Assembly (NCBI GenBank): GCA_964517145.1
Contig: CAZFBN010000002.1
Coordinates: forward strand, 28,071 to 92,070
DNA from: JADJNW01 sp964517145
GTDB lineage: Bacteria; Bacteroidota; Bacteroidia; Chitinophagales; Saprospiraceae
Direction of reading: 5' to 3'
Length of the DNA stretch: 64,000 bases
Both the position numbers and the translations under genes were made by a program. Shown here piece after piece: positions 34,746-42,313 of the stretch. The notes under the pieces are model-generated. The model ran no database searches and was not told where the DNA came from. It worked only from the letters and a program-made list of their open reading frames with translations. Position 1 is the stretch's first letter, and the number at the start of each line of letters is the position of its first letter.

Positions 34746-36185
34746 ATGGCTTGTGCAGGATGTTCTGTAAGTAGCAATGGAAAAGCAGGAGGCTGTGGCA
34801 GCGCGAGCGGTTGCTCGAATGGCTGCGCTTCTGGCGGTTGCAATAAGTTGAATACATACGACTGGCTGGCAGAAATGGAAGTGCCAGATGTAGAATATTT
34901 TGATGTGGTGGAGGTGAGTTTTAAAAATGGCTCCCGCAAAGCGTTTTATCGAAACCCAGACTTCACGCGGGCGATCACCGGCGATGATGTGGTGGTGGAA
35001 ACCGGCACCGGGTATGACATTGGGCGGATTTCACTATCGGGCGAGTTGGTGCGGCTACAAATGAAAAAAAAGCGAACGAATCCAGATTCCGTGCTGTATG
35101 GCGTGTTGCGAAAAGCGAACGAGCGAGACCTGGAACGCCTCCAGGAAGCCCGTGAAATGGAGAAAGCCACGATGGTAAAGGCGCGTGCGATTGCGCGGAC
35201 GCTGGGGCTGGAAATGAAAATCGGCGACGTGGAGTACCAAGGCGATATTCGCAAGGCGACGTTTTTTTACACGGCGGATGGACGCGTGGATTTTCGGGAG
35301 TTGATTCGGCATTATGCGCGCGAGTTTCGTGTGAAAATTGAAATGCGCCAAATCGGCGCGCGGCAGGAGTCGGCGCGGATCGGCGGTATTGGCTCGTGTG
35401 GACGGGAATTGTGTTGCTCGACCTGGCTCACAGATTTTAAATCGGTGTCAACGGCGGCAGCACGTTATCAAAATTTGGCAATCAATCAGTCGAAATTGTC
35501 GGGCATGTGCGGGCGCCTGAAGTGCTGTTTGAATTATGAATTAGATACCTATCTCGATGCCTTGGATCACTTTCCGGAAAAGGCAGAGCGCATGTTTACC
35601 AAAGCGGGTTCTGCTATTTTAATAAAAACTGATATATTTAAAGGCTTGATGTACTATGCGTTTGAGCATGAAAATGGTCGAGGTAAAATTTATGCGCTTA
35701 CGTTGGCACAGGTGAAAGTCATCAAGCAAATGAATGACGCTGGAGAAAGACCGGCTGATCTGGGTGAAGGTGTCGTGGTGCAAATAGCGACGGTTGGAGA
35801 AGAGGACGGCATTCCTTCGGTTGATTTTGAAGATGTGACTGGCGCAGTAGAATTGCCAGATGAAAAGCGGAAAAAGAAGAAAAAGAAGAAAAATAGAGGT
35901 GATCGGGACGGCAGAGAGCGCCGGGAGGATAGACCGCAAGAATTGCGCAAACGCGAGGACAATCGCGGATCGCAGCGCCCACCGGAATTGAAAAAACGAG
36001 AAGATGGCAGCAATCCGCAACGACAAAAACCGCAGGAATTGAAGAATCGGCAAGATGGCACAGCCCAACCCAGAGCGGAGCAGCGCCCAAACCAAGGCAC
36101 TCCGCCGACACGCGATGGGCAAGGTAAAAAAAGGGATTTTCGTAATAAAAAGAAAAAGAATCGGGACAACCGGAAGAAGGAGTAG
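34746..36185 (+). CDS. ricT: RicT/PSP1 family protein (YaaT-like)
   Basis: A 479-residue protein. It opens with a Cys/Gly/Ser-rich segment (CAGC, CGSASGCSNGCASGGC), then the PSP1 domain, about residues 45-300: VVEVSFKNGSRKAFYRNP, GYDIGRISLSGELVRLQMK, RIGGIGSCGRELCCSTWL and GMCGRLKCCLNYE. In Bacillus, RicT works with RicA and RicF as an iron-sulfur complex that helps RNase Y mature transcripts. The C-terminal 110 residues are very basic and repetitive, with KKKKKKKNRGDRDGRER and three units of the form PQELRKREDN / PPELKKREDG / PQELKNRQDG. That tail looks like an RNA- or nucleic-acid-binding extension. Located directly after holB. Confidence 0.85.
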   Translation: MACAGCSVSSNGKAGGCGSASGCSNGCASGGCNKLNTYDWLAEMEVPDVEYFDVVEVSFKNGSRKAFYRNPDFTRAITGDDVVVETGTGYDIGRISLSGELVRLQMKKKRTNPDSVLYGVLRKANERDLERLQEAREMEKATMVKARAIARTLGLEMKIGDVEYQGDIRKATFFYTADGRVDFRELIRHYAREFRVKIEMRQIGARQESARIGGIGSCGRELCCSTWLTDFKSVSTAAARYQNLAINQSKLSGMCGRLKCCLNYELDTYLDALDHFPEKAERMFTKAGSAILIKTDIFKGLMYYAFEHENGRGKIYALTLAQVKVIKQMNDAGERPADLGEGVVVQIATVGEEDGIPSVDFEDVTGAVELPDEKRKKKKKKKNRGDRDGRERREDRPQELRKREDNRGSQRPPELKKREDGSNPQRQKPQELKNRQDGTAQPRAEQRPNQGTPPTRDGQGKKRDFRNKKKKNRDNRKKE

Positions 36186-36224
36186 TTGTTTGTCTATTGG
36201 ATGTTTTCTTGTTAGATATTTTTC

Positions 36225-36298
36225 ATTGGACGTTTCTCATTTGATCGTTAAACAAATGATAAATAAAAATGAAAAATTTTACATAACAAACGTCCAAT
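36225..36298. repeat. AT-rich inverted repeat before lpd
   Basis: ATTGGACGTTT (36225-36235) and AAACGTCCAAT (36288-36298) form a perfect 11-bp stem with a 52-nt loop, surrounded by further copies of TTGGA/TCCAATAAT-type units. Similar self-repeating AT-rich units occur at 32335-32360, 58433-58511 and 61058-61100. Confidence 0.5.
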
Positions 36299-36327
36299 AA
36301 TAAACGTCAAATAACAAATTAACAAAA

Positions 36328-37731
36328 ATGAAATACGACGTTACCGTCATCGGCTCCGGTCCAGGTGGATACGTAGCTGCGATTCGCTCGGCACAATTGG
36401 GTCTGAAAACCGCTATTATTGAACGTTACAACACCCTCGGCGGCACTTGCCTCAATGTAGGCTGCATTCCTTCCAAAGCGTTGCTGGATTCTTCCGAGCA
36501 TTATCACAATGCGCACGAACGCTTCCAGGAGCACGGCATCGAACTCAATGACCTGAAAGTCAATATGCCACAAATGATCAAGCGGAAAAATGAAGTGGTC
36601 GAATCGAATGTGAAAGGCGTTGATTTTTTGATGAAAAAAAATAAAATCGATGTTTATCACGGGCACGGCACTTTTGTAAATGCCAATAAAATCAGCATTG
36701 CGAAGAACAACGGCTCGAAGGAAGAAATTGAAACCGATAAAGTCATCATTGCTACCGGCTCCAAGCCGATTGTTCCGGCGATGTTCAATTATGATAAAAA
36801 ACGCGTCATCACTTCCACCGAAGCGCTGAATATTACGGAAGTGCCTAAAAGAATGGTGATTGTCGGTGGCGGCGTGATTGGATTGGAATTAGGCTCGGTG
36901 TATGCGCGTTTGGGTACGGAAATTGAAGTCGTGGAATTTTTGGATCGCATTATTCCCGGCATGGACAGCGACGCCAGCAAGGAACTGATGAAAGTATTGA
37001 AAAAGCTGGGCATGAAGTTTCATTTGAAACATTCGGTGACAGGTGTAACTGCAACCGAAACAGGCGTGACGGTCGAAGTGCAGCAGCGCGATTCGGATCA
37101 TAAATTTACCTTAGAAGCCGATTACTGCCTCGTGGCAATCGGGCGGCGTCCTTATACGGATAATTTAGGTTTGGAAAACGTTGGTATTCAATTAGATGAG
37201 AAAGGTCGCGTTCCGGTGGATGAGCATTTGGAAACAGCAGTGCCAGGCATTTATGCAATTGGTGATGTGATTAAAGGAGTAATGCTCGCGCACAAAGCGG
37301 AGGACGAAGGCGTTTTTGTTGCCGAAACCATTGCCGGTCAAAAGCCGCATATTGATTACAACTTGATTCCGGGCGTCGTTTATACTTGGCCCGAAGTGGC
37401 GGGCGTGGGACAAACCGAAGAACAACTCAAAGAAGCCGGCATCGCTTATAAAGTTGGCAAATTCCCATTCAAAGCGCTGGGTCGCTCGCGCGCGAGCATG
37501 GACACGGATGGCTTGGTGAAAGTGCTGGCGAGCAAGGAAACCGACGAAATCCTTGGCGTGACCATCGTTGGTCCTCGCGCAGCAGATATGATCGCAGAAG
37601 CTGTAGCCCTCATGGAATTCCGCGCCTCGGCGGAGGATGTAGGACGCATTAGCCACGCGCATCCGACCTACACCGAAGCCTTCCGCGAAGCCGCGCTGGC
37701 AGCCACGGAAAATCGGGCACTGCATATGTAA
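36328..37731 (+). CDS. lpdA: Dihydrolipoyl dehydrogenase
   Basis: A 467-residue flavoenzyme. FAD site YDVTVIGSGPGGYVAAIRSA, redox pair Cys41-Cys46 in GGTCLNVGCIPSK, NAD site MVIVGGGVIGLELGSVYAR, second FAD motif GIYAIGDVIKG and the C-terminal His-Glu couple in HAHPTYTEAFREAAL. It is the E3 component that reoxidises lipoamide in pyruvate, 2-oxoglutarate and branched-chain dehydrogenase complexes or glycine cleavage. No E1/E2 genes are adjacent. The ATG at 36328 follows a repeat-rich region; the gene is followed by a GGTGATAG repeat. Confidence 0.97.
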   Translation: MKYDVTVIGSGPGGYVAAIRSAQLGLKTAIIERYNTLGGTCLNVGCIPSKALLDSSEHYHNAHERFQEHGIELNDLKVNMPQMIKRKNEVVESNVKGVDFLMKKNKIDVYHGHGTFVNANKISIAKNNGSKEEIETDKVIIATGSKPIVPAMFNYDKKRVITSTEALNITEVPKRMVIVGGGVIGLELGSVYARLGTEIEVVEFLDRIIPGMDSDASKELMKVLKKLGMKFHLKHSVTGVTATETGVTVEVQQRDSDHKFTLEADYCLVAIGRRPYTDNLGLENVGIQLDEKGRVPVDEHLETAVPGIYAIGDVIKGVMLAHKAEDEGVFVAETIAGQKPHIDYNLIPGVVYTWPEVAGVGQTEEQLKEAGIAYKVGKFPFKALGRSRASMDTDGLVKVLASKETDEILGVTIVGPRAADMIAEAVALMEFRASAEDVGRISHAHPTYTEAFREAALAATENRALHM

Positions 37732-37732
37732 A

Positions 37733-37797
37733 AGGGTGATAGAGGAATGGGGTGATGACGTGTGATTCCCCTATTCCCCTATTCCTTTATTCCCCTT
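37733..37797. repeat. GGGTGATAG/CCCCTATTCC interspersed repeat between convergent genes
   Basis: Contains AGGGTGATAGAGGAATGGGG and three CCCCTATTCC-type units in the opposite sense, so it can fold. The right part encodes the last residues (KGNKGIGE) and stop of the helical orphan at 37771-39225. May serve as terminator between convergent genes. Confidence 0.55.
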
Positions 37798-39225
37798 TAA
37801 TTCTTCCACTTTACTAACAATCCACCCCTTGTCCGCCAGATTTTTACACTCCTGGATTTGCTGTTCAACTTTTGTAATGGCTACTTGATCACCAGAATGT
37901 ATATTCGATAATTTTTTAATAAAGCGCAATACATTCAAATATTGCTGGCGCACTTCTTTGGAAATCGTCTGGTTCCGCCGAAGATAAACGCGAAAGCTAT
38001 CAATCAAAGAATCCAGCGCGAGGTATTCATTTAGTTCATAATAGGTTTTTAATAACATTAATTTTCCGCCCAAGGCATACGTCAAATTATCATATTCCAC
38101 CTCCCGCAGTTGTTCGATGACTTTTTCATATTGATTTTGAGCAAAATACACTTTAGCTAAATTGTATGTCAAAGCGTTTTCGCGCTCTTCTGGCGGGAGT
38201 TTGGGCGTATAATTTTGAATGAAGGCTTCCGTCCACGCGAATGCTTTGACTAGTAAGCCGATGGTAATGATGTTTTTATAATTAGGAGCACTAAAATAAT
38301 TGTTTTCCCAAAGTAAATCCCGGTCAATTAAAATTTGATATAAACTAAATAACTCATTAAAATAAGTTCGTACACCGGCATTAATTTTTATATCAATGCA
38401 ATAATTCAAAAGGTGAGTATATATTTCTTTTAATTCCAGTGAATGAAATAAATGTCCTTTTTCTTTTAAAAGCGCTTTTACCTGAAAGTAATAATTTTCT
38501 GTATCCGGTTCTAAAAACATTTTTACAATGAGAAAATACACTGCCACGGAAGGCTCTTCTAGGAAAGTACCTGTTTGAACAAATTCCAAAAAAGTATCAG
38601 ATAAATGCAAGGGTATCTCCGATCTTAAAAAATTTTGATACCCTAAGAAATCAGCGTAATGTTTTAGCTTTTGACTGATGTAATAACATTCCAAATGAAA
38701 GTCGGCAGCTTGAAGATTTTGAAACATTTCTGGAGTACGGGTGTTCTTTTCAATGAATTTATACTGCTGATTTTCAATCAGATACTGCCAGAAATGGTAA
38801 TTTGCATCTTGCAAACCGGATTTTTTTTGTAACAATTCTATCTGGCGAAGTATGCCATTAAAATGCAGGTGCATTTCCGGTTTATTAAGCATTTTTAGTA
38901 AATGAATTTGTTCTTCAACCGGATTTTTTTGGTACTGCTCCAGTGCCTGAAAAGCGAGGGTTTTCTGAATGAGTTCTGACAAAAGACGCCGCATATAAGC
39001 ATCATCATAAGGCGTATTTTTAAATATTTGTTGCCAAATATGCTGTTTTGCTGTTAAGCTATTTTTAGGCTCAACGGAAGTACGAATCACCGGTTCAACC
39101 TGAGCAAAAAGCTGCTGTAGCTCCTCCGATTCATTAAAATAAGGAGAAGCGAGGTATTTTTTGAAACGATTCCATTCGGATGAAGAAAAAGTTCGGAGCA
39201 GTGCAATCAGCTTTTTGCTTGGCAT
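37771..39225 (-). CDS. Helical (TPR-like) cytoplasmic protein, function unknown
   Basis: A 484-residue all-helical protein starting MPSKKLIALLRTFSSSEWNRFKKYLASPYFNESEEL. Long runs of helix pairs such as MLKTYYELNEYLALDSLIDS and FLQVKALLKEKGHLFHSLEL-like text (FQVKALLKEKGHLFHSLEL) suggest a TPR or alpha-solenoid array. The opening sentence, a short phrase of basic and Ser residues and a KKYL.SP.FN motif, is shared by orphan proteins that I recall from Saprospiraceae and relatives, where no function is assigned. There is no signal peptide or membrane helix. The last eight residues KGNKGIGE come from a repeat. Confidence 0.7.
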   Translation of the reverse strand: MPSKKLIALLRTFSSSEWNRFKKYLASPYFNESEELQQLFAQVEPVIRTSVEPKNSLTAKQHIWQQIFKNTPYDDAYMRRLLSELIQKTLAFQALEQYQKNPVEEQIHLLKMLNKPEMHLHFNGILRQIELLQKKSGLQDANYHFWQYLIENQQYKFIEKNTRTPEMFQNLQAADFHLECYYISQKLKHYADFLGYQNFLRSEIPLHLSDTFLEFVQTGTFLEEPSVAVYFLIVKMFLEPDTENYYFQVKALLKEKGHLFHSLELKEIYTHLLNYCIDIKINAGVRTYFNELFSLYQILIDRDLLWENNYFSAPNYKNIITIGLLVKAFAWTEAFIQNYTPKLPPEERENALTYNLAKVYFAQNQYEKVIEQLREVEYDNLTYALGGKLMLLKTYYELNEYLALDSLIDSFRVYLRRNQTISKEVRQQYLNVLRFIKKLSNIHSGDQVAITKVEQQIQECKNLADKGWIVSKVEELKGNKGIGE

Positions 39226-39387
39226 CAGCAGCTTTTTTGATTAAAAAACGGAATTTGTCGTTCAGTAGAAGTAAAAATTTGTCATTCAAGTAGATTCTAA
39301 TGATGAAAAGCCGTATCTTTCACAACAAATTCAAAAGTAGTGCTTTTGAGTAATTAGTCCTACTCAAAATACTTAAATTACGCTGAT

Positions 39388-40215
39388 ATGCGGGTTTTTC
39401 TTTACGTATTTGTTTTTGTGCTTTATCTTTTTACTGAATCTTCCAGCGTTTTTGCGCAGGGAGGCATGGCGTCTGTGTATCTGAAGTTTCGGGCGGATAA
39501 AATTTATATACTGGATGAGACCCGGGTAGAATTTGTTGCGGATTTATACGTAGGCACCTGGGAAGCTCCCATTCAAAATCTTTATGCCGCTACTTTTGAC
39601 CTTACTTTCACTTCGGATGTCATTTTGTCAGAATTGACTTCGTTTGTTTACTACCCTCAATCTTTTTTTGGGGCAGAAAGTGATGTGAAAATCATTCATA
39701 AAAATACGCAGCAAAACTCGAAAGGGTATCTCAATATTTCCATTAGTCGTACGGATAATAAAGGTGTGAATGGTTTTGGTAAGATTGGAGAAGTGCGGTT
39801 TATTACGGTCAGTGATATTATTGGCGGACGAAATCTGGACGAAACTCCTTTCACCGTTGTACCGGAATATGTCAAACTTGTGGATGTGAATGGCAACGAA
39901 CTTCCCCACGAAACCGATTCTGACGGCGCTACCATTATTATTGTCAATGATATTCTGGCACGTGAAGGACGGGCGCTCAATGCACCTCAAGCAACGATAT
40001 TTCCTAATCCGGCGAGCGATCAGTTGTATATTCAATTGCAAAATCTGACGGGCGAGCGGCTGGAAATTTTTAATGTTGCCGGACAGCGCGTATTAAGCGA
40101 CCAAGTGCGGAGCGACCAAGTGACAATTAACACAAAGGATTTAATGCCAGGACTTTATACTGTAAAAATTTATACAGAAGAAGGTACGATTACACGCCGG
40201 GTATTATTGCAATGA
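39388..40215 (+). CDS. Secreted protein with cohesin-like domain and type A T9SS sorting domain
   Basis: A 275-residue protein with an N-terminal signal peptide (hydrophobic FVFVLYLFTESSSVFAQ), a beta-sandwich of about 160 residues whose DLTFTSDVI, NISISRTDNKGVNGFGKIGE and VRFITVSD motifs resemble cohesin-like dockerin-binding modules (calcium-binding Asn/Asp turns, hydrophobic strands), and a T9SS C-terminal domain: ATIFPNPASDQLYIQLQ, LEIFNVAGQRV, LMPGLYTVKIYTE, ITRRVLLQ. A perfect 12-bp duplication (40096-40107 and 40111-40122) makes the SDQVRSDQV repeat. The TGA stop is directly followed by a CCCCCTC repeat. Confidence 0.78.
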   Translation: MRVFLYVFVFVLYLFTESSSVFAQGGMASVYLKFRADKIYILDETRVEFVADLYVGTWEAPIQNLYAATFDLTFTSDVILSELTSFVYYPQSFFGAESDVKIIHKNTQQNSKGYLNISISRTDNKGVNGFGKIGEVRFITVSDIIGGRNLDETPFTVVPEYVKLVDVNGNELPHETDSDGATIIIVNDILAREGRALNAPQATIFPNPASDQLYIQLQNLTGERLEIFNVAGQRVLSDQVRSDQVTINTKDLMPGLYTVKIYTEEGTITRRVLLQ

Positions 40216-40284
40216 CCCCCTCTAATTCCCCCCAAGGGGGAGAATGCCTACTACTCTCCCCCTCGGGGGGAACTGGAGGGGGCT
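40213..40284. repeat. CCCCCTCTAATTCCCCCCAAGGGGGAG repeat between convergent genes
   Basis: Two CCCCC/GGGGG arms with a middle part (AGAATGCCTACTACTCTCCC) and the reverse form CCCCCTCGGGGGGAACTGGA. Encodes the last residues of RsmI (VVAPSSSPRGGE) on the minus strand and touches the stop of the T9SS gene on the plus strand. It can fold in both strands and may terminate both. Confidence 0.7.
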
Positions 40285-40937
40285 ACCACCACCACAATCT
40301 CCCCTTTCACCGCAGCCTGGGCAGCATAATGATTTTTTAAATTTTCCAGCGTATCCGTCCGCACGTCCTCATGCAGTTTGGTTAATTCTCTGCAAACGCA
40401 AGCTTGGCGCTCATTCCCACAAAATTCAATCAACTGCTCCAAACACTTTACCAGGCGATTCGGCGATTCATATAAAATAAACGTATTGGGTAAGCTCGCC
40501 AAATATTGCAACCGCGTTTGCCGACCTTTTTTATGCGGCAGGAATCCTTCAAAATGAAAGCGATCGCAAGGCAAACCCGATGCCACCAGCGCTGGCACGA
40601 ATGCAGTAGCGCCCGGCAGACATTCTACCTTCACCCCCGCCTGCACGCACGCGCGCACGAGCAGAAAACCAGGATCGGAAATACCCGGCGTACCGGCATC
40701 AGAAATGAGGGCAATCGTGGCACCGCCTTTGAGTTGCTCTACCCAATTGTTGACGGTGGCGTGCTCATTGAAAGCATGAAAGGACTTGAGCGGCGTCTCA
40801 ATCTGATAATGATCGAACAAGCGCCGCGAGGTACGCGTATCCTCCGCTAGTACCACCTGCACCTCCTTTAGCACCCGCAGCGCGCGCAGGGTGATGTCTT
40901 CGAGATTGCCAATGGGCGTGGGTACGACGTAAAGCAA
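40251..40937 (-). CDS. rsmI: 16S rRNA (cytidine(1402)-2'-O)-methyltransferase RsmI
   Basis: A 228-residue SAM-dependent tetrapyrrole-methylase-fold protein. Family motifs are all visible: MLYVVPTPIGNLEDITLRAL, VVLAEDTRTSRRLFDHY, IALISDAGTPGISDPGFLLV, LPGATAFVPALVASGLP, FEGFLPHKKGRQTRL, ILYESPNRLVKCLEQL, RELTKLHEDV and GEIVVVVAP. It methylates the 2'-O of C1402 in 16S rRNA at the decoding centre. Normal length is 280-290 residues, so the C-terminal helical domain is missing: the protein ends shortly after GEIVVVVAPSSSPRGGE, where a repeat supplies the end. Other Bacteroidota RsmI proteins are also short, at about 220-240 residues. Third gene of the pssA-purS-rsmI run. Confidence 0.93.
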   Translation of the reverse strand: MLYVVPTPIGNLEDITLRALRVLKEVQVVLAEDTRTSRRLFDHYQIETPLKSFHAFNEHATVNNWVEQLKGGATIALISDAGTPGISDPGFLLVRACVQAGVKVECLPGATAFVPALVASGLPCDRFHFEGFLPHKKGRQTRLQYLASLPNTFILYESPNRLVKCLEQLIEFCGNERQACVCRELTKLHEDVRTDTLENLKNHYAAQAAVKGEIVVVVAPSSSPRGGE

Positions 40938-40970
40938 TGGTTGAAAGGTTGAAGGGTTGAAAGGTTGAAC

Positions 40971-41225
40971 CTATTCAGCCGCTTTAATGGTAAAATGATA
41001 ATTTTCCATAATCAGATTCGCCAGGAGTTTCTGGCAGGCGGTTTCCACTGTGGTGCGGGCGGCTTCTTCGCTTTCCGCTTCCAAATTCATGACGATGTGT
41101 TTGCCGATGCGTACGTCTTCGACGCCTTCGATGTGCACATTTTTCATGTTTTTTGCAACTGTTTTTCCTTGAGGATCAAGCAGTTCCTTGTGAGGCATGA
41201 TGTCTATTTCGGCTATAAATTTCAT
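40971..41225 (-). CDS. purS: Phosphoribosylformylglycinamidine synthase subunit PurS
   Basis: An 84-residue protein with the PurS pattern: MKFIAEIDIMPHKELLDPQG, then VHIEGVEDVRIGKHIVMNLE and ARTTVETACQKLLANLIMEN. PurS joins PurL and PurQ in the FGAM synthase step of purine synthesis; it carries no catalytic residue. It is separated from pssA by 6 bp and from rsmI by 33 bp and is co-oriented with both. The partners purL and purQ are not in the window. Confidence 0.9.
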   Translation of the reverse strand: MKFIAEIDIMPHKELLDPQGKTVAKNMKNVHIEGVEDVRIGKHIVMNLEAESEEAARTTVETACQKLLANLIMENYHFTIKAAE

Positions 41226-41231
41226 ACTGGT

Positions 41232-41939
41232 TTATTTGCTGATGTTGCCAACGCGTTCATTAAGCGAAAGCACAATTGAAAAAAGCAGATAAGTTAAAAT
41301 AATAAGAACTGGCGCGGCTTCGCGAAAAATAATTGCTAAAGCGACCGCCACCGCCGCAAAGATAAATTTTATCTCATTGCCTCGCCATGTCAATCGGTCA
41401 AATTTGAAGCTAAACATGGGAATTTCTGAAATCATTAAGTAGGACAATATTGCGGTACAACTGTATAAAAATACGGTATTATGTATAAACTGCTGTAAAT
41501 TAAAAGAATTAAAGTGTTCAATCAAAACCAAACCGATTACAAAAAGCGTACAAGCTGGAGTTGGTAATCCAATAAAACCAATAGTTTGACGCGGATCAAT
41601 ATTAAATTTTGCCAGGCGAAAACAAGCTGCCATTGTCAAAATAAAAGCTGGCGTGGCTTTCCAAACCAAACCATTGCCACCATCGGCTAAAAAAATATAC
41701 AAAATTAAACCCGGCGCTACCCCAAAAGAAATCATATCTGCCAGAGAATCAAGCTGTTTGCCCAAAGCGGATTTGGCGTTGAGCCACCTTGCTAGTGCGC
41801 CGTCTAAAAAATCAGCCACAGCGCCCAATCCCAGCCACAGCGCTCCCAGCAGCATTTCGTTTTCAAGGATGGACACAACTGCCAGGCAGCCAAAGAAAGC
41901 ATTGAGTAGCGTAATAAAATTTGGAATATAATTTTTCAT
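41232..41939 (-). CDS. pssA: CDP-diacylglycerol-serine O-phosphatidyltransferase (PssA)
   Basis: A 235-residue membrane protein if started at the ATG 41939; the frame runs to a TTG at 41951. The CDP-alcohol phosphotransferase motif D-G-x2-A-R-x8-G-x3-D-x3-D is exact: FLDGALARWLNAKSALGKQL followed by DSLADMISFG. About six hydrophobic segments follow. It makes phosphatidylserine from CDP-diacylglycerol and serine, the precursor of phosphatidylethanolamine. First gene of the pssA-purS-rsmI run. A type II (PssA, Bacillus-like) enzyme by size. Confidence 0.93.
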   Translation of the reverse strand: MKNYIPNFITLLNAFFGCLAVVSILENEMLLGALWLGLGAVADFLDGALARWLNAKSALGKQLDSLADMISFGVAPGLILYIFLADGGNGLVWKATPAFILTMAACFRLAKFNIDPRQTIGFIGLPTPACTLFVIGLVLIEHFNSFNLQQFIHNTVFLYSCTAILSYLMISEIPMFSFKFDRLTWRGNEIKFIFAAVAVALAIIFREAAPVLIILTYLLFSIVLSLNERVGNISK

Positions 41940-42313
41940 TTTGACAACCAACGGGTTATTGGTATGAATGCGTCTTTTTAGTTAAATGTTACTTGATGGG
42001 TGCAAAAATGAGAACAAATTCTTTTTTTCAAACTATTTTGTACAATCCGTTGTGGTTAATACCCGTTAAATTTTGGTCGGTTGCCCAACAAGCAACGTTT
42101 TTTTACTGTAAATTACCCGCGCTTTCCCAGAACTTGTTGTTGAAAGTTGGTAACTGTCTCCTCCTGGAAAAGGACGTCCTTTTCAAAACTGTGCTGCCAT
42201 TGGAAAGAGCCATTTTTTAACATGGTTCGTTTATCCAATGGTTTCGGTTACATCCTTAATTCAAAGCGAAAAACCGAATTTAGAATCATCTGGAAAAAAA
42301 ATTGAATTCAACT
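41940..42313. other. Divergent intergenic region, pssA / SprB-repeat gene
   Basis: 374 bp without a supportable gene; a 75-codon frame (41993-42220) has no protein-like character. A GAAAAGGACGTCCTTTTC palindrome lies at 42168-42185. No full promoter consensus was found. Confidence 0.45.
42168..42185. promoter_or_regulatory. 18-bp palindrome upstream of the SprB-repeat gene
   Basis: GAAAAGGACGTCCTTTTC reads the same on both strands (perfect 9+9). It lies 129 bp before the ATG at 42314 and 230 bp before pssA on the other side, so it could be an operator or a stem-loop. Confidence 0.45.

Noticed and set aside
36040..36175. Separate gene for the basic tail of RicT
   Set aside because: The frame is continuous with the PSP1 domain and no start codon or promoter lies between.
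41993..42220. 75-codon open frame upstream of the SprB-repeat gene
   Set aside because: Hydrophobicity and composition look random; it crosses the palindrome at 42168-42185.
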